From Phoronis pallida (taxonomy: Eukaryota; Phoronida; Phoronidae), in NCBI GenBank assembly GCA_028565715.1, contig JAOXYC010254454.1, forward strand, positions 1 through 10,058: 10,058 nt of DNA. The letters run 5' to 3'. Numbering within the stretch: the stretch's first letter is position 1; every line of letters starts with the position of its first letter. The translations under genes were made by a program, and so were the position numbers. The notes under the pieces are model-generated. The model saw only the letters and a program-made list of their open reading frames with translations. It ran no database searches and was not told the DNA's origin. Below, piece by piece: positions 1 through 7,700 of this stretch.

Positions 1-98
1 GCCTCCATTGTTGTCCGGGTCAATTTTGTAAAACCCGGATTTAGTACGGCCAGCCAACTTCCAAGCAGCGCAACTTTCCTTAACTCCCGACGGCATCA
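1..98 (-). CDS. Gene A exon 2 (partial): start of a fibrinogen C-terminal-like domain
   Basis: On the minus strand a good acceptor (tttcag, AG at 100-99) opens a frame that runs to the window edge. It enters with two bases completing a codon, which matches the phase-1 donor at 1204/1203. The frame reads L-MPSGVKESCAAW, then an AGRTKSGFYKIDPDNNGG stretch. The pattern of one Cys, about a dozen residues, then SGxYxIDPD(N)xGG is typical of the N-terminal edge of fibrinogen-related domains and their collagen/neurexin-type relatives. Such domains bind carbohydrates or protein partners outside the cell (ficolins, fibrinogen-like proteins). Only 32 full codons are visible, so the subtype and the length of the domain are unknown. 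The remainder lies to the left of the window. The frame, acceptor and phase agreement are seen; the family is recognised from the motif. Confidence 0.72.
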
Positions 99-1203
99 CT
101 GAAATGTAGAAAATTAGCATTTAAAAATCTATTTTTCCAAATTATGTTGATAAAACAACTTATTCTGAACTTTATTGAACCACCAGTAAATTATGTATCG
201 AAATTCTATTTCTGTTCATCCAATTTCAGATGAATCCGTTTTGAACAGCCTAATTAGTATACACTAGTATAAAAATAAGTGGAAATCCTTCCAGGCAGTT
301 ACCAGATTTCTTGGTAGTACAATGTCACGTCCTTTCCTTAGTACATTATGATTTGAAAAGAAGTTTTTAGTGAAAAAAATGGGAAGTCTGACTTTTAAAT
401 TTTAATTAATGTTCAGACAACTGAGAAATTTTGATTATGTCGTCAAACGAGGACATTGTTTGATTTACAAAAAGGTAACTGCAATGAGATATGTATGCTG
501 AATTAGTTATATTTCGGATTACCTTTTTTTAATTATTATTATTCTGTCACATATTCCAAATCCCCATACTGTCATATTATGCATAATATTTTGTAGGAGA
601 AGACAATTGTAAATTGCTTTCAATATGATTTGGGGAATATACTTTTTCAAAATAGACAAAACTCCATTCACTTTACTTATTTTATAAACAACTTTATTGA
701 TATGTCTATCAAATTTTAATTCTTAATCTAGAAAACTGGTGGTATTTGCTGTTCATAATTTAGATCTGTTATTCACTTGTACTCGGGTCTGTTTGTAAAA
801 GAATAAGTATTCAGAAGCTCGGGATTTCGCCGTTGTTGAATACACCGCAGCATCATCACTGAATTTTATGCATTTTATTAAACTTATGATGATTATAAAT
901 TGCGACGTGTTATAGGACATAGTCCTAATATAACCTACAGCCGAGCGTAAATAAAAAATCCATATGGTCGAGTAAGTTAAAGATGCATATTATTCATGAC
1001 CATGATATCATTGCTGTAAGAGGAAAAGCTATTTTACTTTCACCTAATTTCATGCGGTTCAGGATATCGAGAATTGTTAAATCCAAACTTTTAAAAATAC
1101 CACAGAACTAAATCAATAATTAATAATTAAATTATGCTGTAGGTATATTAATAGAAATTTTACTGATTTGTTTTGGATTTTCGTAAAGCTTTAATAAACT
1201 TAC
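99..1203 (-). other. Gene A intron 1
   Basis: This 1105-nt phase-1 intron lies between donor GTAAGT at 1203 and acceptor AG at 100-99. It is AT-rich and has stops in all frames. I see no further exon, RNA gene or recognisable transposon in it. A small hairpin built on taggac-ata-gtccta lies near 913-930. Confidence 0.65.
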
Positions 1204-1453
1204 GTGAAAGTTGACAATGATCGTTCGCCACTTCACACTTCTTCAGTTTGCGTTTGGCCTCGTCCAAAGACTGTTTGACCAATGTCAAATTAGCTTCACA
1301 TCTTGCGACGTCATGGTGCAATCTTCCAATTGCTCCAGTCAGCTTGTTAAGGATTTTCCCAATTGAACGTTCAGACGAACTTTTGGATGAAGTCGACGAA
1401 AAAACGCCAACAACCAGAATTAAAAGCACGAAACAACACATTTGGTTCCCCAT
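1204..1453 (-). CDS. Gene A exon 1: signal peptide plus coiled-coil stalk of a secreted fibrinogen-like protein
   Basis: The first in-frame ATG (1453-1451) has G at -3 and G at +4. The frame upstream is open but contains no ATG. Residues 1-20 (MGNQMCCFVLLILVVGVFSS) form a signal peptide, or less likely a signal anchor. Residues 21-30 are Ser/Lys-rich. Residues about 31-80 (SIGKILNKLTGAIGRLHHDV, then EANLTLVKQSLDEAKRKLKK) have leucine/isoleucine heptad spacing and look like a coiled coil, with an N-glycosylation sequon (NLT) and three cysteines (in ARC, KKC, DHC) suited to disulfide-linked oligomers. The exon ends at a strong donor, C|GTAAGT (phase 1), after 83 codons. Joined to the exon at 98..1 it gives signal peptide, coiled coil and fibrinogen-like domain, a ficolin/fibrinogen-like layout. 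The 5' UTR start and promoter were not identified. Confidence 0.75.
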
Positions 1454-1828
1454 CGCGAATGGTTCAGTACTGGACTTTTCTTTCTCAGTCACCACAATTT
1501 GATGTTTGGTTACACAAAGGTCTTTTCGAAAGCAAAGCGATCTGTTGACGGAGGACCCTAACGCGCTTTTTACACGTTGCCATGATCAAAAAAAACACCG
1601 ATAATACATCAAGAAACTTGTTTGGTATACCATTCAATTCGCTGCGCAAAGAGTGTTAACCCGCGGCAAAATAATCACTTTTGATATGCCGATTACCAAA
1701 ATGTGCCTATACCATTCAGTCATGTTAGTAAATTCCTATTTACAAAAATAGTTTAAATCAAACTGAAAATAATTTTCACCGCTCCATCTGAACTTTGGAG
1801 CTAATAAAAATGTAGTAATTAGAATTTA
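1454..1828. other. 5' flank of gene A, no gene seen
   Basis: This stretch should contain the 5' UTR and promoter of gene A on the minus strand. The frame upstream of the ATG stays open to a stop near 1588, but has no ATG. No convincing TATA box is visible; a weak A/T run (gtgtaaaaagc) lies near 1567-1577. Nothing else is recognised. Confidence 0.4.
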
Positions 1829-1910
1829 AAGGCCCTGTGTACGAGTTTTTTTGATTTTTTTAATAAATAATATTTGAAAAATAATCAAGAAAACTCGTAC
1901 ACAGGACCTT
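1829..1910. repeat. Inverted repeat / hairpin with 28-bp arms and an AT-only loop
   Basis: The arms 1829..1856 and 1883..1910 are reverse complements with only two mismatches, around the shared core cctgtgtacgag / ctcgtacacagg. They enclose a 26-nt A/T-rich loop. The transcript of either strand would fold into a stem of about 28 bp. It could be a small MITE remnant, an inverted duplication or a small-RNA precursor-like hairpin. No target-site duplication is evident. Confidence 0.85.
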
Positions 1911-2036
1911 GGATAATATAAGTCACATTCAAGACCTATAGGCCTAATATTACAAACGTTGTCAAGTCTTATTGTACTTATTCTTTATTTAATTATTATC
2001 ATTATCTATCATTAATTCCCATTCTTATAAAACGCA

Positions 2037-2533
2037 TACAGTAAAAACCCGCGAGTAAGAACCTACTTTTTTGGGAGTTAGGCTAAACAGGTTCTTGTTA
2101 AAATGGTACTTAACACAAATTTAGACTAATTAGGTTCTTAAATAGGTTCTTATTTGTGTATATCAACCATTATAAGTCAGTTACAAGATAAAGTGGCAAT
2201 CAACCTATTTCTCTTCTTAAAACCATAGTGCAGTAAATTAAAATGTGTAGTAATATTTTTGCACATTGTTTTTATTACATTGTGTGGTTCCTGAAAAAAA
2301 TCCAGAGGGGTGGGGAGAGTCAAATTGCATATGTTTGTCATATTATCACTGTATTTCTCACTGGGAATTTCCAAACAGGGTTCTTACCAAACTCAAATGA
2401 TGATTTTTGAAAATAAGAACCTGTTTTTCATTTCCTAGGCTAAACAGGTTCTTGTTAATAGGGGGTATAAATGGCAAATTTGAGGCTAACAGGTTCTTAA
2501 TTTTCCGGTTCTTACTCGCGGGTTTTTACTGTA
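2037..2533. mobile_element. TA-flanked MITE with 25-bp terminal inverted repeats (mariner/pogo type)
   Basis: Identical 25-bp terminal inverted repeats starting CAGTAAAAACCCGCGAG lie at 2039..2063 and, inverted, at 2507..2531. Each is flanked by TA (2037-2038 and 2532-2533), the target duplication of the Tc1/mariner/pogo superfamily. The CAGT start suggests pogo/Tigger affinity. The 493-bp element has no transposase frame, so it is non-autonomous. Inside, GGTTCTT recurs seven times (2090, 2133, 2145, 2379, 2447, 2492, 2507) and inverted twice (2057, 2415). A 23-bp direct repeat beginning taggctaaacagg occurs at 2079..2101 and 2436..2458. These repeats could be subterminal transposase-binding sites. 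The perfect termini suggest fairly recent insertion. Confidence 0.88.
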
Positions 2534-2685
2534 TTGCAAACAATTTCAGCTGTTCAAAAATAAAATTTTTAAAATAGAAAGTAAATAAAACATTAAAAAC
2601 TAATAAAACTATAAACACCAGTAAGGCAACAACTGAAGTGAAATATCAAAAATAAAAAATTTCTGAAAGTTGATGAGTAGGCTAC
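2534..2685. other. AT-rich spacer between MITE and LINE fragment
   Basis: Very A-rich on the plus strand (repeated aataaaa/taaaac runs). It may be the 3' UTR of the adjacent minus-strand LINE fragment, but no boundary or target duplication can be seen. A short palindrome, tgagtaggctactca, lies at 2674..2688. Confidence 0.35.
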
Positions 2686-2931
2686 TCATACAAAAAAAAT
2701 TGGACCAAGGAGTAGTGCTCTTAGTCCTCGTTGACATGAAGCGACGGCTCTGGCCTGGTGAAGGGCAAGAGGCAGCATGTTCCAGAGAAATGGTGTTGTA
2801 GCATTGATCATGAAGGCCGATTCACCGACACGCTTTCGTGATGTAGTGGTCGGCAATTACATATCTATAGGATGACCCGTCGATAATCTAAGTGGGCGTG
2901 ATGGTATGTTCCTCTGAATGATCGCATTCAG
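2686..2931 (-). pseudogene. Degenerate C-terminal end of a non-LTR retrotransposon (LINE) ORF2
   Basis: One minus-strand frame of 82 codons reads ...IPSRPLRLSTGHPIDM, an in-frame TAA (2859-2857), then LPTTTSRKRVGESAF..., ATTPFLWNMLPLALHQARAV and ends in TGA at 2688-2686. The sequence R-K-x-x-G-x-x-A-F, then a-x-P-x-L-W-N-x-L-P-x-x-x-x-x-A-x-x-x-x-x-F/C-x-x-x-L, is the familiar C-terminus after the reverse transcriptase of CR1/L2/Jockey-like LINEs. The internal stop, the tga just upstream and the lack of the RT domain show a truncated dead copy. The exact clade cannot be given. Confidence 0.7.
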
Positions 2932-3317
2932 TCATTCCACTCAGATGAATGTTAATAAAAAAAATAATAAAGTACAGTCGACATGAAATTTATTATAGAA
3001 TCATTAAAACGATTTTTATTATTCTTTGCATCGACACTCGCCTCTAATGTGAGATACAGTAAATTGCAAAGAAAAACAGACAGAAGAACGTCTAGCATGT
3101 TGGGATATTATTGGCAGCTTTCTGAAGCTCTTTATGTTATATTTTATCACATAACTACCCTTGTATTCAGTGCAATAACACTATGACATAACATCAATGC
3201 GTTATACACTCCAGTCAAACTTTCGGGTTACCGGTACTCAAAACTCCACATTTTTTCGCAAATTGGCGATGTTATGCGATAAAATGATTCTTAAATTGTC
3301 ATTGGAAGTAAAAAACA
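2932..3317. other. AT-rich spacer, no gene recognised
   Basis: A 67-codon open frame on the plus strand at 2983..3186 begins with ATG and is rich in Phe/Leu/Ser, but it has no recognisable domain, splice context or homology, and looks like chance. Otherwise nothing is supported. Confidence 0.35.
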
Positions 3318-3396
3318 TTTTATTGGATTCGATTTCAAAAAACATAGAACTCGCCAAAGGCTCGTTTTATGATTTTTCAAATCTCATCCAATAAAA
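3318..3396. repeat. Imperfect fold-back repeat
   Basis: The left arm from 3318 (ttttattggat...) and the right arm ending at 3396 (...atccaataaaa) are reverse complements over about 29 bp with four mismatches. Pairing then weakens towards the centre (actcgcc near 3349 against the ggctcg near 3359). Weaker similarity seems to extend outwards for a further 20-40 bp on both sides (for example attctta near 3288 against taagaat near 3424). It is probably an old fold-back or MITE remnant. Confidence 0.6.
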
Positions 3397-3543
3397 GGTG
3401 TTATTACATCCCATTCATAATTGTAAGAATAACTGTATACTGTAGTTGACTACTCAGCGTTTTGTCTAGGCATATTTTTGGCAGAAAAGCGCCTAGCCTT
3501 AGTTCTTTTTGTTTTTCTTTGCAATTTAATGTATATACCTTTT

Positions 3544-3586
3544 AAAGGTGCTTTATAAATACCATGTACTGAGAAATAAATAAATA
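3544..3586 (+). repeat. Possible LINE/SINE 3' tail ending in an (AAAT)n run
   Basis: The sequence aaggtgctttataaatacc, followed by atgtactgag and aaataaataaata, resembles the 'GCGCTATATAAATNCC + simple repeat' tails of L2-like LINEs and the SINEs that use them. No coding part is visible upstream, so it is at most a 5'-truncated copy. The overlapping AATAAA motifs could also serve as a plus-strand poly(A) signal, but no plus-strand gene was found. Confidence 0.3.
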
Positions 3587-3596
3587 TACATTTACG

Positions 3597-4416
3597 ATAT
3601 TAAGATTAATTAAGATAAAAGAGATTTCTGAATATTTGTTTTCATTTAAACAGTCGTATTTCAGCCTCTCGTTGATAATGCCAACTGTAAGCACTCATAA
3701 GAGTCGACCCAATTTACAGTGTTATAAAAACATGGATTCTTTATAACCCAACACAATCTGACATCCGTGGACCACGAGTTGAATCACATCTGTCTCGTGC
3801 AGAGGATCTGAAATTATAATATTTGATATCATTTCTCCGAAAGAATGATCAACATTGCTTGAAACTTATCTTGAATATTACCCCCGTGATTCAGCAACGA
3901 CTGATCCCTTTTATGCTGTCAATTCAGTTAATGTTCGATAAGGTTCACTTCTGACAGCTTGCATGGAGGGCAGTTGATCAAAATGTGGATGAAATGTTGT
4001 CGACTGTTTGACAAATTTTTGTCATACATTATTTTAACTTGAATATTTTCTCGGTTTCATTAATTTGAATCATACAGACCTTTAAATATATAATAAAATT
4101 TATACAACCTATGTTGAAATAACTCGAGCAATAACGTCATACAATACATGTCTGAATACGTGCACGAGATCATCAAATACATATCACGTGATACATGATG
4201 AAGTAAATGCGGCATTGTTTCATTCATGTTATTTTTTAAAAAGTTTGTCGGAAATCAGAAAAAGGCAAATTATTTGGTGCATAGTTAGTATAAATAAGTT
4301 ATTCAATCTGTCTGGCTTCGCCTCGTTAAAATACTTCATCCGATTCAGATTTCAATCGAATAACCTCACTTCATATTCAAACCCACCCCAAATAACGTAT
4401 CAATATAGAGACCTTT
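3597..4416. other. Intergenic region, no gene recognised
   Basis: This AT-rich stretch downstream of gene B has no convincing exon. A 12-bp perfect palindrome with an E-box core (tatcacgtgata) sits at 4182..4193. A short hairpin (gttataaa / tttataac) lies near 3720..3746. A plus-strand open frame at 4188..4439 begins with GTG, has no recognisable domain and runs into the palindrome at 4417..4492. Confidence 0.4.
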
Positions 4417-4492
4417 TTGACACGGCAAATGAAAGTTGACAAAACAAGTATTTAAAAATACTTGTTTTGTCAACCTTCATTTGCCGTGTCAA
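4417..4492. repeat. Nearly perfect 76-bp palindrome (37-bp arms)
   Basis: The arms 4417..4453 and 4456..4492 are reverse complements with a single mismatch (a/g in the tgaaagttgac / gtcaaccttca part) and a 2-nt centre. The outer arm begins ttgacacggcaaatgaa. It lies 127 nt past the stop codon of gene B, so it could be inside or just beyond that 3' UTR. The 12-mer TTGCCGTGTCAA of its right end occurs again at 6863..6874 inside gene B intron 4. A fold-back transposon is the likeliest explanation; no target duplication is visible. Confidence 0.9.
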
Positions 4493-4618
4493 TGCTTACT
4501 ATAGGACTGCTCATACACAAGTAACTCTGTGACTGCCATTATTCATTTTACCTTTCAACAAGCACAAACACCGTTTAAAACAACCTAAACACAACTAAAA
4601 TCACCTGTACGTACTCCA

Positions 4619-4713
4619 TCAGATGAACAAGTGCATGATAGCCATGCAGACAAAAATAAGACATCCAAATGTATGAGACTGGGTCCCGCCGCTGCTGCTT
4701 TCCTGAATGTTCT
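4619..4713 (-). CDS. Gene B exon 7: C-terminal linker and GPI-like hydrophobic end
   Basis: The acceptor ctttctttcccag (AG 4715-4714) fits the phase-1 donor of exon 6; A|AG gives Lys 523. The exon reads NIQESSSGGTQSHTFG, then CLIFVCMAIMHLFI and TGA (4621-4619). Small residues (SSSGG, 528-532) as possible omega sites, a short polar spacer and a hydrophobic stretch reaching the last residue, with no basic tail, are the three parts of a GPI-attachment signal. A C-terminal membrane segment is the alternative. A second acceptor two bases downstream would break the frame. No AATAAA was found in the next 200 nt, so the poly(A) site is unknown. Confidence 0.75.
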
Positions 4714-7700
4714 CTGGGAAAGAAAGAGGCAAACATTTGTGAATAATGTATGAAAGCAGTAACATATGTTAAAATATTATTACTAGAACCACTAATTCTT
4801 AGGTAGGCCATCAATGTTCACATCAAAGCCCTCTGTTTGTATCATTATATACAGTAATGATGATAGTGATGATGATGATGATGATGACTATGATGATGAT
4901 GATGATACTGTAATGACGGTGATGATGGTGGTCGGGTGAATGGTGACGGTAACGAGGATGGTGACTGTGAAAATAATATTGATAAAAATACTCTGGCAAA
5001 GTGTATTTACCATTTATGTTTAACAACATTATTAAATACAACATTCGACAGTTTATGTTAAAACTTACTTTCGCATCGAAAAGGGCTTCCACTCCAGTTA
5101 CCATCCGCCCCGCATGTTCGCGCTGCATCCCCCTTGACGTGAACGTATCCAGAATCGCATGTGTACCTTGCAACGTCAAGGTAGTTATTTGACTGGCTTC
5201 TAACATGCGAGTGGGGTTTGACATCGGGTCTACCACAGGTTCTCTTGGTACATAGCAGTGCTTGACCGCTCCACTGCTTATCAGCTAGACAAGCAATGGT
5301 ATCACTTCCGCTGTGATGCTCGTAGCCAGTTGCGCACGAGAACGTTATTTCATCCTGGAACAGTGTTCCACTTCCGTGTTGGATGCTACGGCTGCCCAAT
5401 GGAATAGTCGGTGATCCACAACTTATTTCTAAAAGACAATTGTGAAGAGTAATCGACTACTATAAACCTCATGTTTTGTACTTATGGTCGTAGATGCATG
5501 TATCTAGGAGTAGGCATCATTATGAAAAGATATAACAGTTTCAAAACTGAGACTGTTTCGTGTTTTTTTTATTTAGTTATTTATTTAAAACAAAAATAGC
5601 GTTCCCCCTTGAAGACATTTTTGATAAATGCGAATTTATTAACTTTTTCGTGGGGAATAAGAAATAACTGCGGTAAAATTGAGATCAAATTACCAAGCAA
5701 TATTTTGAAAATACACATCTACAATATTGTCAGATTGTGTAACAAACTCTAAGTTATAATGGATTTTTGAGTATAAGAGGCAACTTGTGGTGACAACTTA
5801 CTTCCACATTCAATAGCCTTTCTACTCCAGCTTCCATCAGAACCGCACGTCCGCGCGTGACTTCCACCCGTCTGTTCATATCCAGAGTTACAACTGTAGT
5901 TCGCTATTTTCTCGTAGTCGTTTGCGTCCAACTTAACCACAGAGTTGGGGTTGGTGTCTGGGTCGGTACACTTTTTTCTAACACAGTGAAGTGCTGTTCC
6001 ATTCCATCTCTTGTCAGCTTGACATTGGATGGTTTCACTGCCTCTGTGTGCTATGTATCCTGCCGCGCACGACAGATCCACAACATCCCCGTAAAGCGTT
6101 CCGCTTCCTCGTTGAACAGTGTGTTCGTCCACTGGTGGCGACCCACAACTGATTCCTGTTAAAAGGTATTCGAAAATGAACTTTGTTTTCAGAAAGCCGG
6201 CTAACTAAAATAACAGATGTTAACGTCGGTGATCCACAACTTATTTCTAATTAAGACAATTGTGAAGAGTAATCGACTACTTTAAACCTCATGTTTTGTA
6301 GTTATGGTTGTAGATGCATGTATCTGGGAGTAGGGATCATTATGAAAAGATATAACAGTTTCAAAACTCAAACGGTTTCGTGTTTTTTTTATTTATTCAA
6401 TTATTTATTTATACAAAAATAGCCTTCCTCCTTGAAGACATTTTTGATAAATGCGAATTTATTAACCTTTTCGCGGGGAATAGGAGACAACTGCTGTAAA
6501 ATTGAGATCAAATTACTAAACAATATTTTGAAAATATACATCTCAAGATTGTATATATATATATCTCCTAAACTGAATATTCTGAAACGTTGAAAATTCA
6601 CCCGATTGGTAATTAGTGACAACAATTTCAATACAATACATTAACAACTGTTGGCAGCGCAGCAAAATCGAAATGACAAGTCAAAATTTGCCCTTCCGCG
6701 GCAACACCTTATATTTACGTCCTAAATTTTCAATGCATTTTAATGAATAGTTCAGGAGATTCAAGCGAAAAAATTAAGTTCAAACGTAAAAATCATAGAC
6801 GCAAACAAAATAACTCGGACGGAACATAAAATTTCGACTAGTAATTTTGTTGTCCTCTTGGCTTGCCGTGTCAACAAATATTAACAAATTGTTTTAAAAT
6901 TTTGGCTATGTATTTGTAATATAAGTGTGCTTATTAGGATAAACTTTCAGCCTTTTGGAAAGTTCGGATTAGGGAATATGTCACGTTAAAGTTCGGGGGG
7001 ACGTTTTTTTGGCCCACCCGATATAAGGTAACTTTGTGATGACAACTTACTTCCACATTCAATAGCCTTTCCACTCCAGCTTCCATCAGAACCGCACGTC
7101 CGCGCGTAATTTCCACCCGTCTGTTCAAATCCAGAGTTACAACTGTAGTTCGCTATTTCTTCGTAGCAGTCGTTTGCGTCCAACTTAACCACAGAGTTCG
7201 GGTTTGTGACCGGGTCGGCGCACTTTTTTCTTACGCAGTGCAGCGCTGTTCCATTCCACTTCTTGTCATCTTGACATTGGATGGTTTCACTGCCTCTATG
7301 TGCTATGTATCCCGCAGCGCAAGAAAAATTCATGACATCCCCGTAAAGCGTTCCGCTTCCTCGTTGAACAGTGTGTTCGTCCACTGGTGGCGATCCACAA
7401 CTGATTTCTGTCAAAGGGGATTCAAAAAATGAACCTTGTATTCAGTAAGGCTAACTTAAATAACAGATGTCGTAATAGGCCGTTAATTGTCAAAATGCAT
7501 TTCAAAGATTATATAATTTTTTGGTCATAAATAAATAATGAAGTTGAAGAAATAAGTGAAGACGCAAATGTTCATTGTATAACGTTTCGGATTTATTCAT
7601 AAATCCATCATCAGATGAGTAGATACAGTACAAAACAGGAAAATATTTCAAAATCTAGAAGCTATGTCACATCAAAATTCATGTGTATTCAGGTTTTGTA

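Larger units (their letters stand above)
6156..7050 (-). other. Gene B intron 4, with insertion and exon stub
   Basis: An 895-nt phase-1 intron, the longest in the gene. It contains the inserted DNA at 6549..7021 and the truncated exon-6 stub at 6225..6246. No functional extra exon is evident. A (TA)n run sits at about 6552..6564. Confidence 0.65.
5407..7470. repeat. Head-to-tail tandem duplication within gene B
   Basis: Unit 1 (5407..6220) and unit 2 (6225..7470) match in order: the exon-6 start, the following intron (5429..5732 against 6247..6548), a two-CCP exon (5802..6155 against 7051..7407) and the next intron up to taacagatgt (ending at 6220 and 7470). Four bases (taac) separate the units. 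Unit 2 has an insertion at 6549..7021. The coding parts differ at only about 30 positions, so the event is fairly recent. It added two CCP modules in frame because the exons are 1-1. Confidence 0.88.

Noticed and set aside
1-1453. Identification of gene A as s-Themis
   Set aside because: Only 32 codons of the fibrinogen-like part are visible and intron 1 contains no polycystin-type gene, so the layout does not match the known pair.
2177-2374. 65-codon minus-strand open frame inside the MITE
   Set aside because: It has no similarity to transposases and lies within a non-autonomous element; it is chance.
3720-3825. Possible minus-strand exon after acceptor tataatttcag, reading PLHETDVIQLVVHGC to a stop
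   Set aside because: It has the right phase for a CCP-type exon, but there is no domain, gene B already ends properly at 4619, and nothing links it to a transcript.
4188-4439. 83-codon plus-strand open frame
   Set aside because: It starts at GTG, has no recognisable domain, and ends inside the palindrome at 4417..4492.
4823-5236. 137-codon minus-strand open frame with a His/Ile-rich end
   Set aside because: It is a shifted frame of CCP exon 6 read through intron 6 into the (GAT)n microsatellite.
5857-6162. Plus-strand open frame of 101 codons opposite exon 5
   Set aside because: Antisense shadow of a well-supported CCP exon; the same shadow recurs opposite exon 4.
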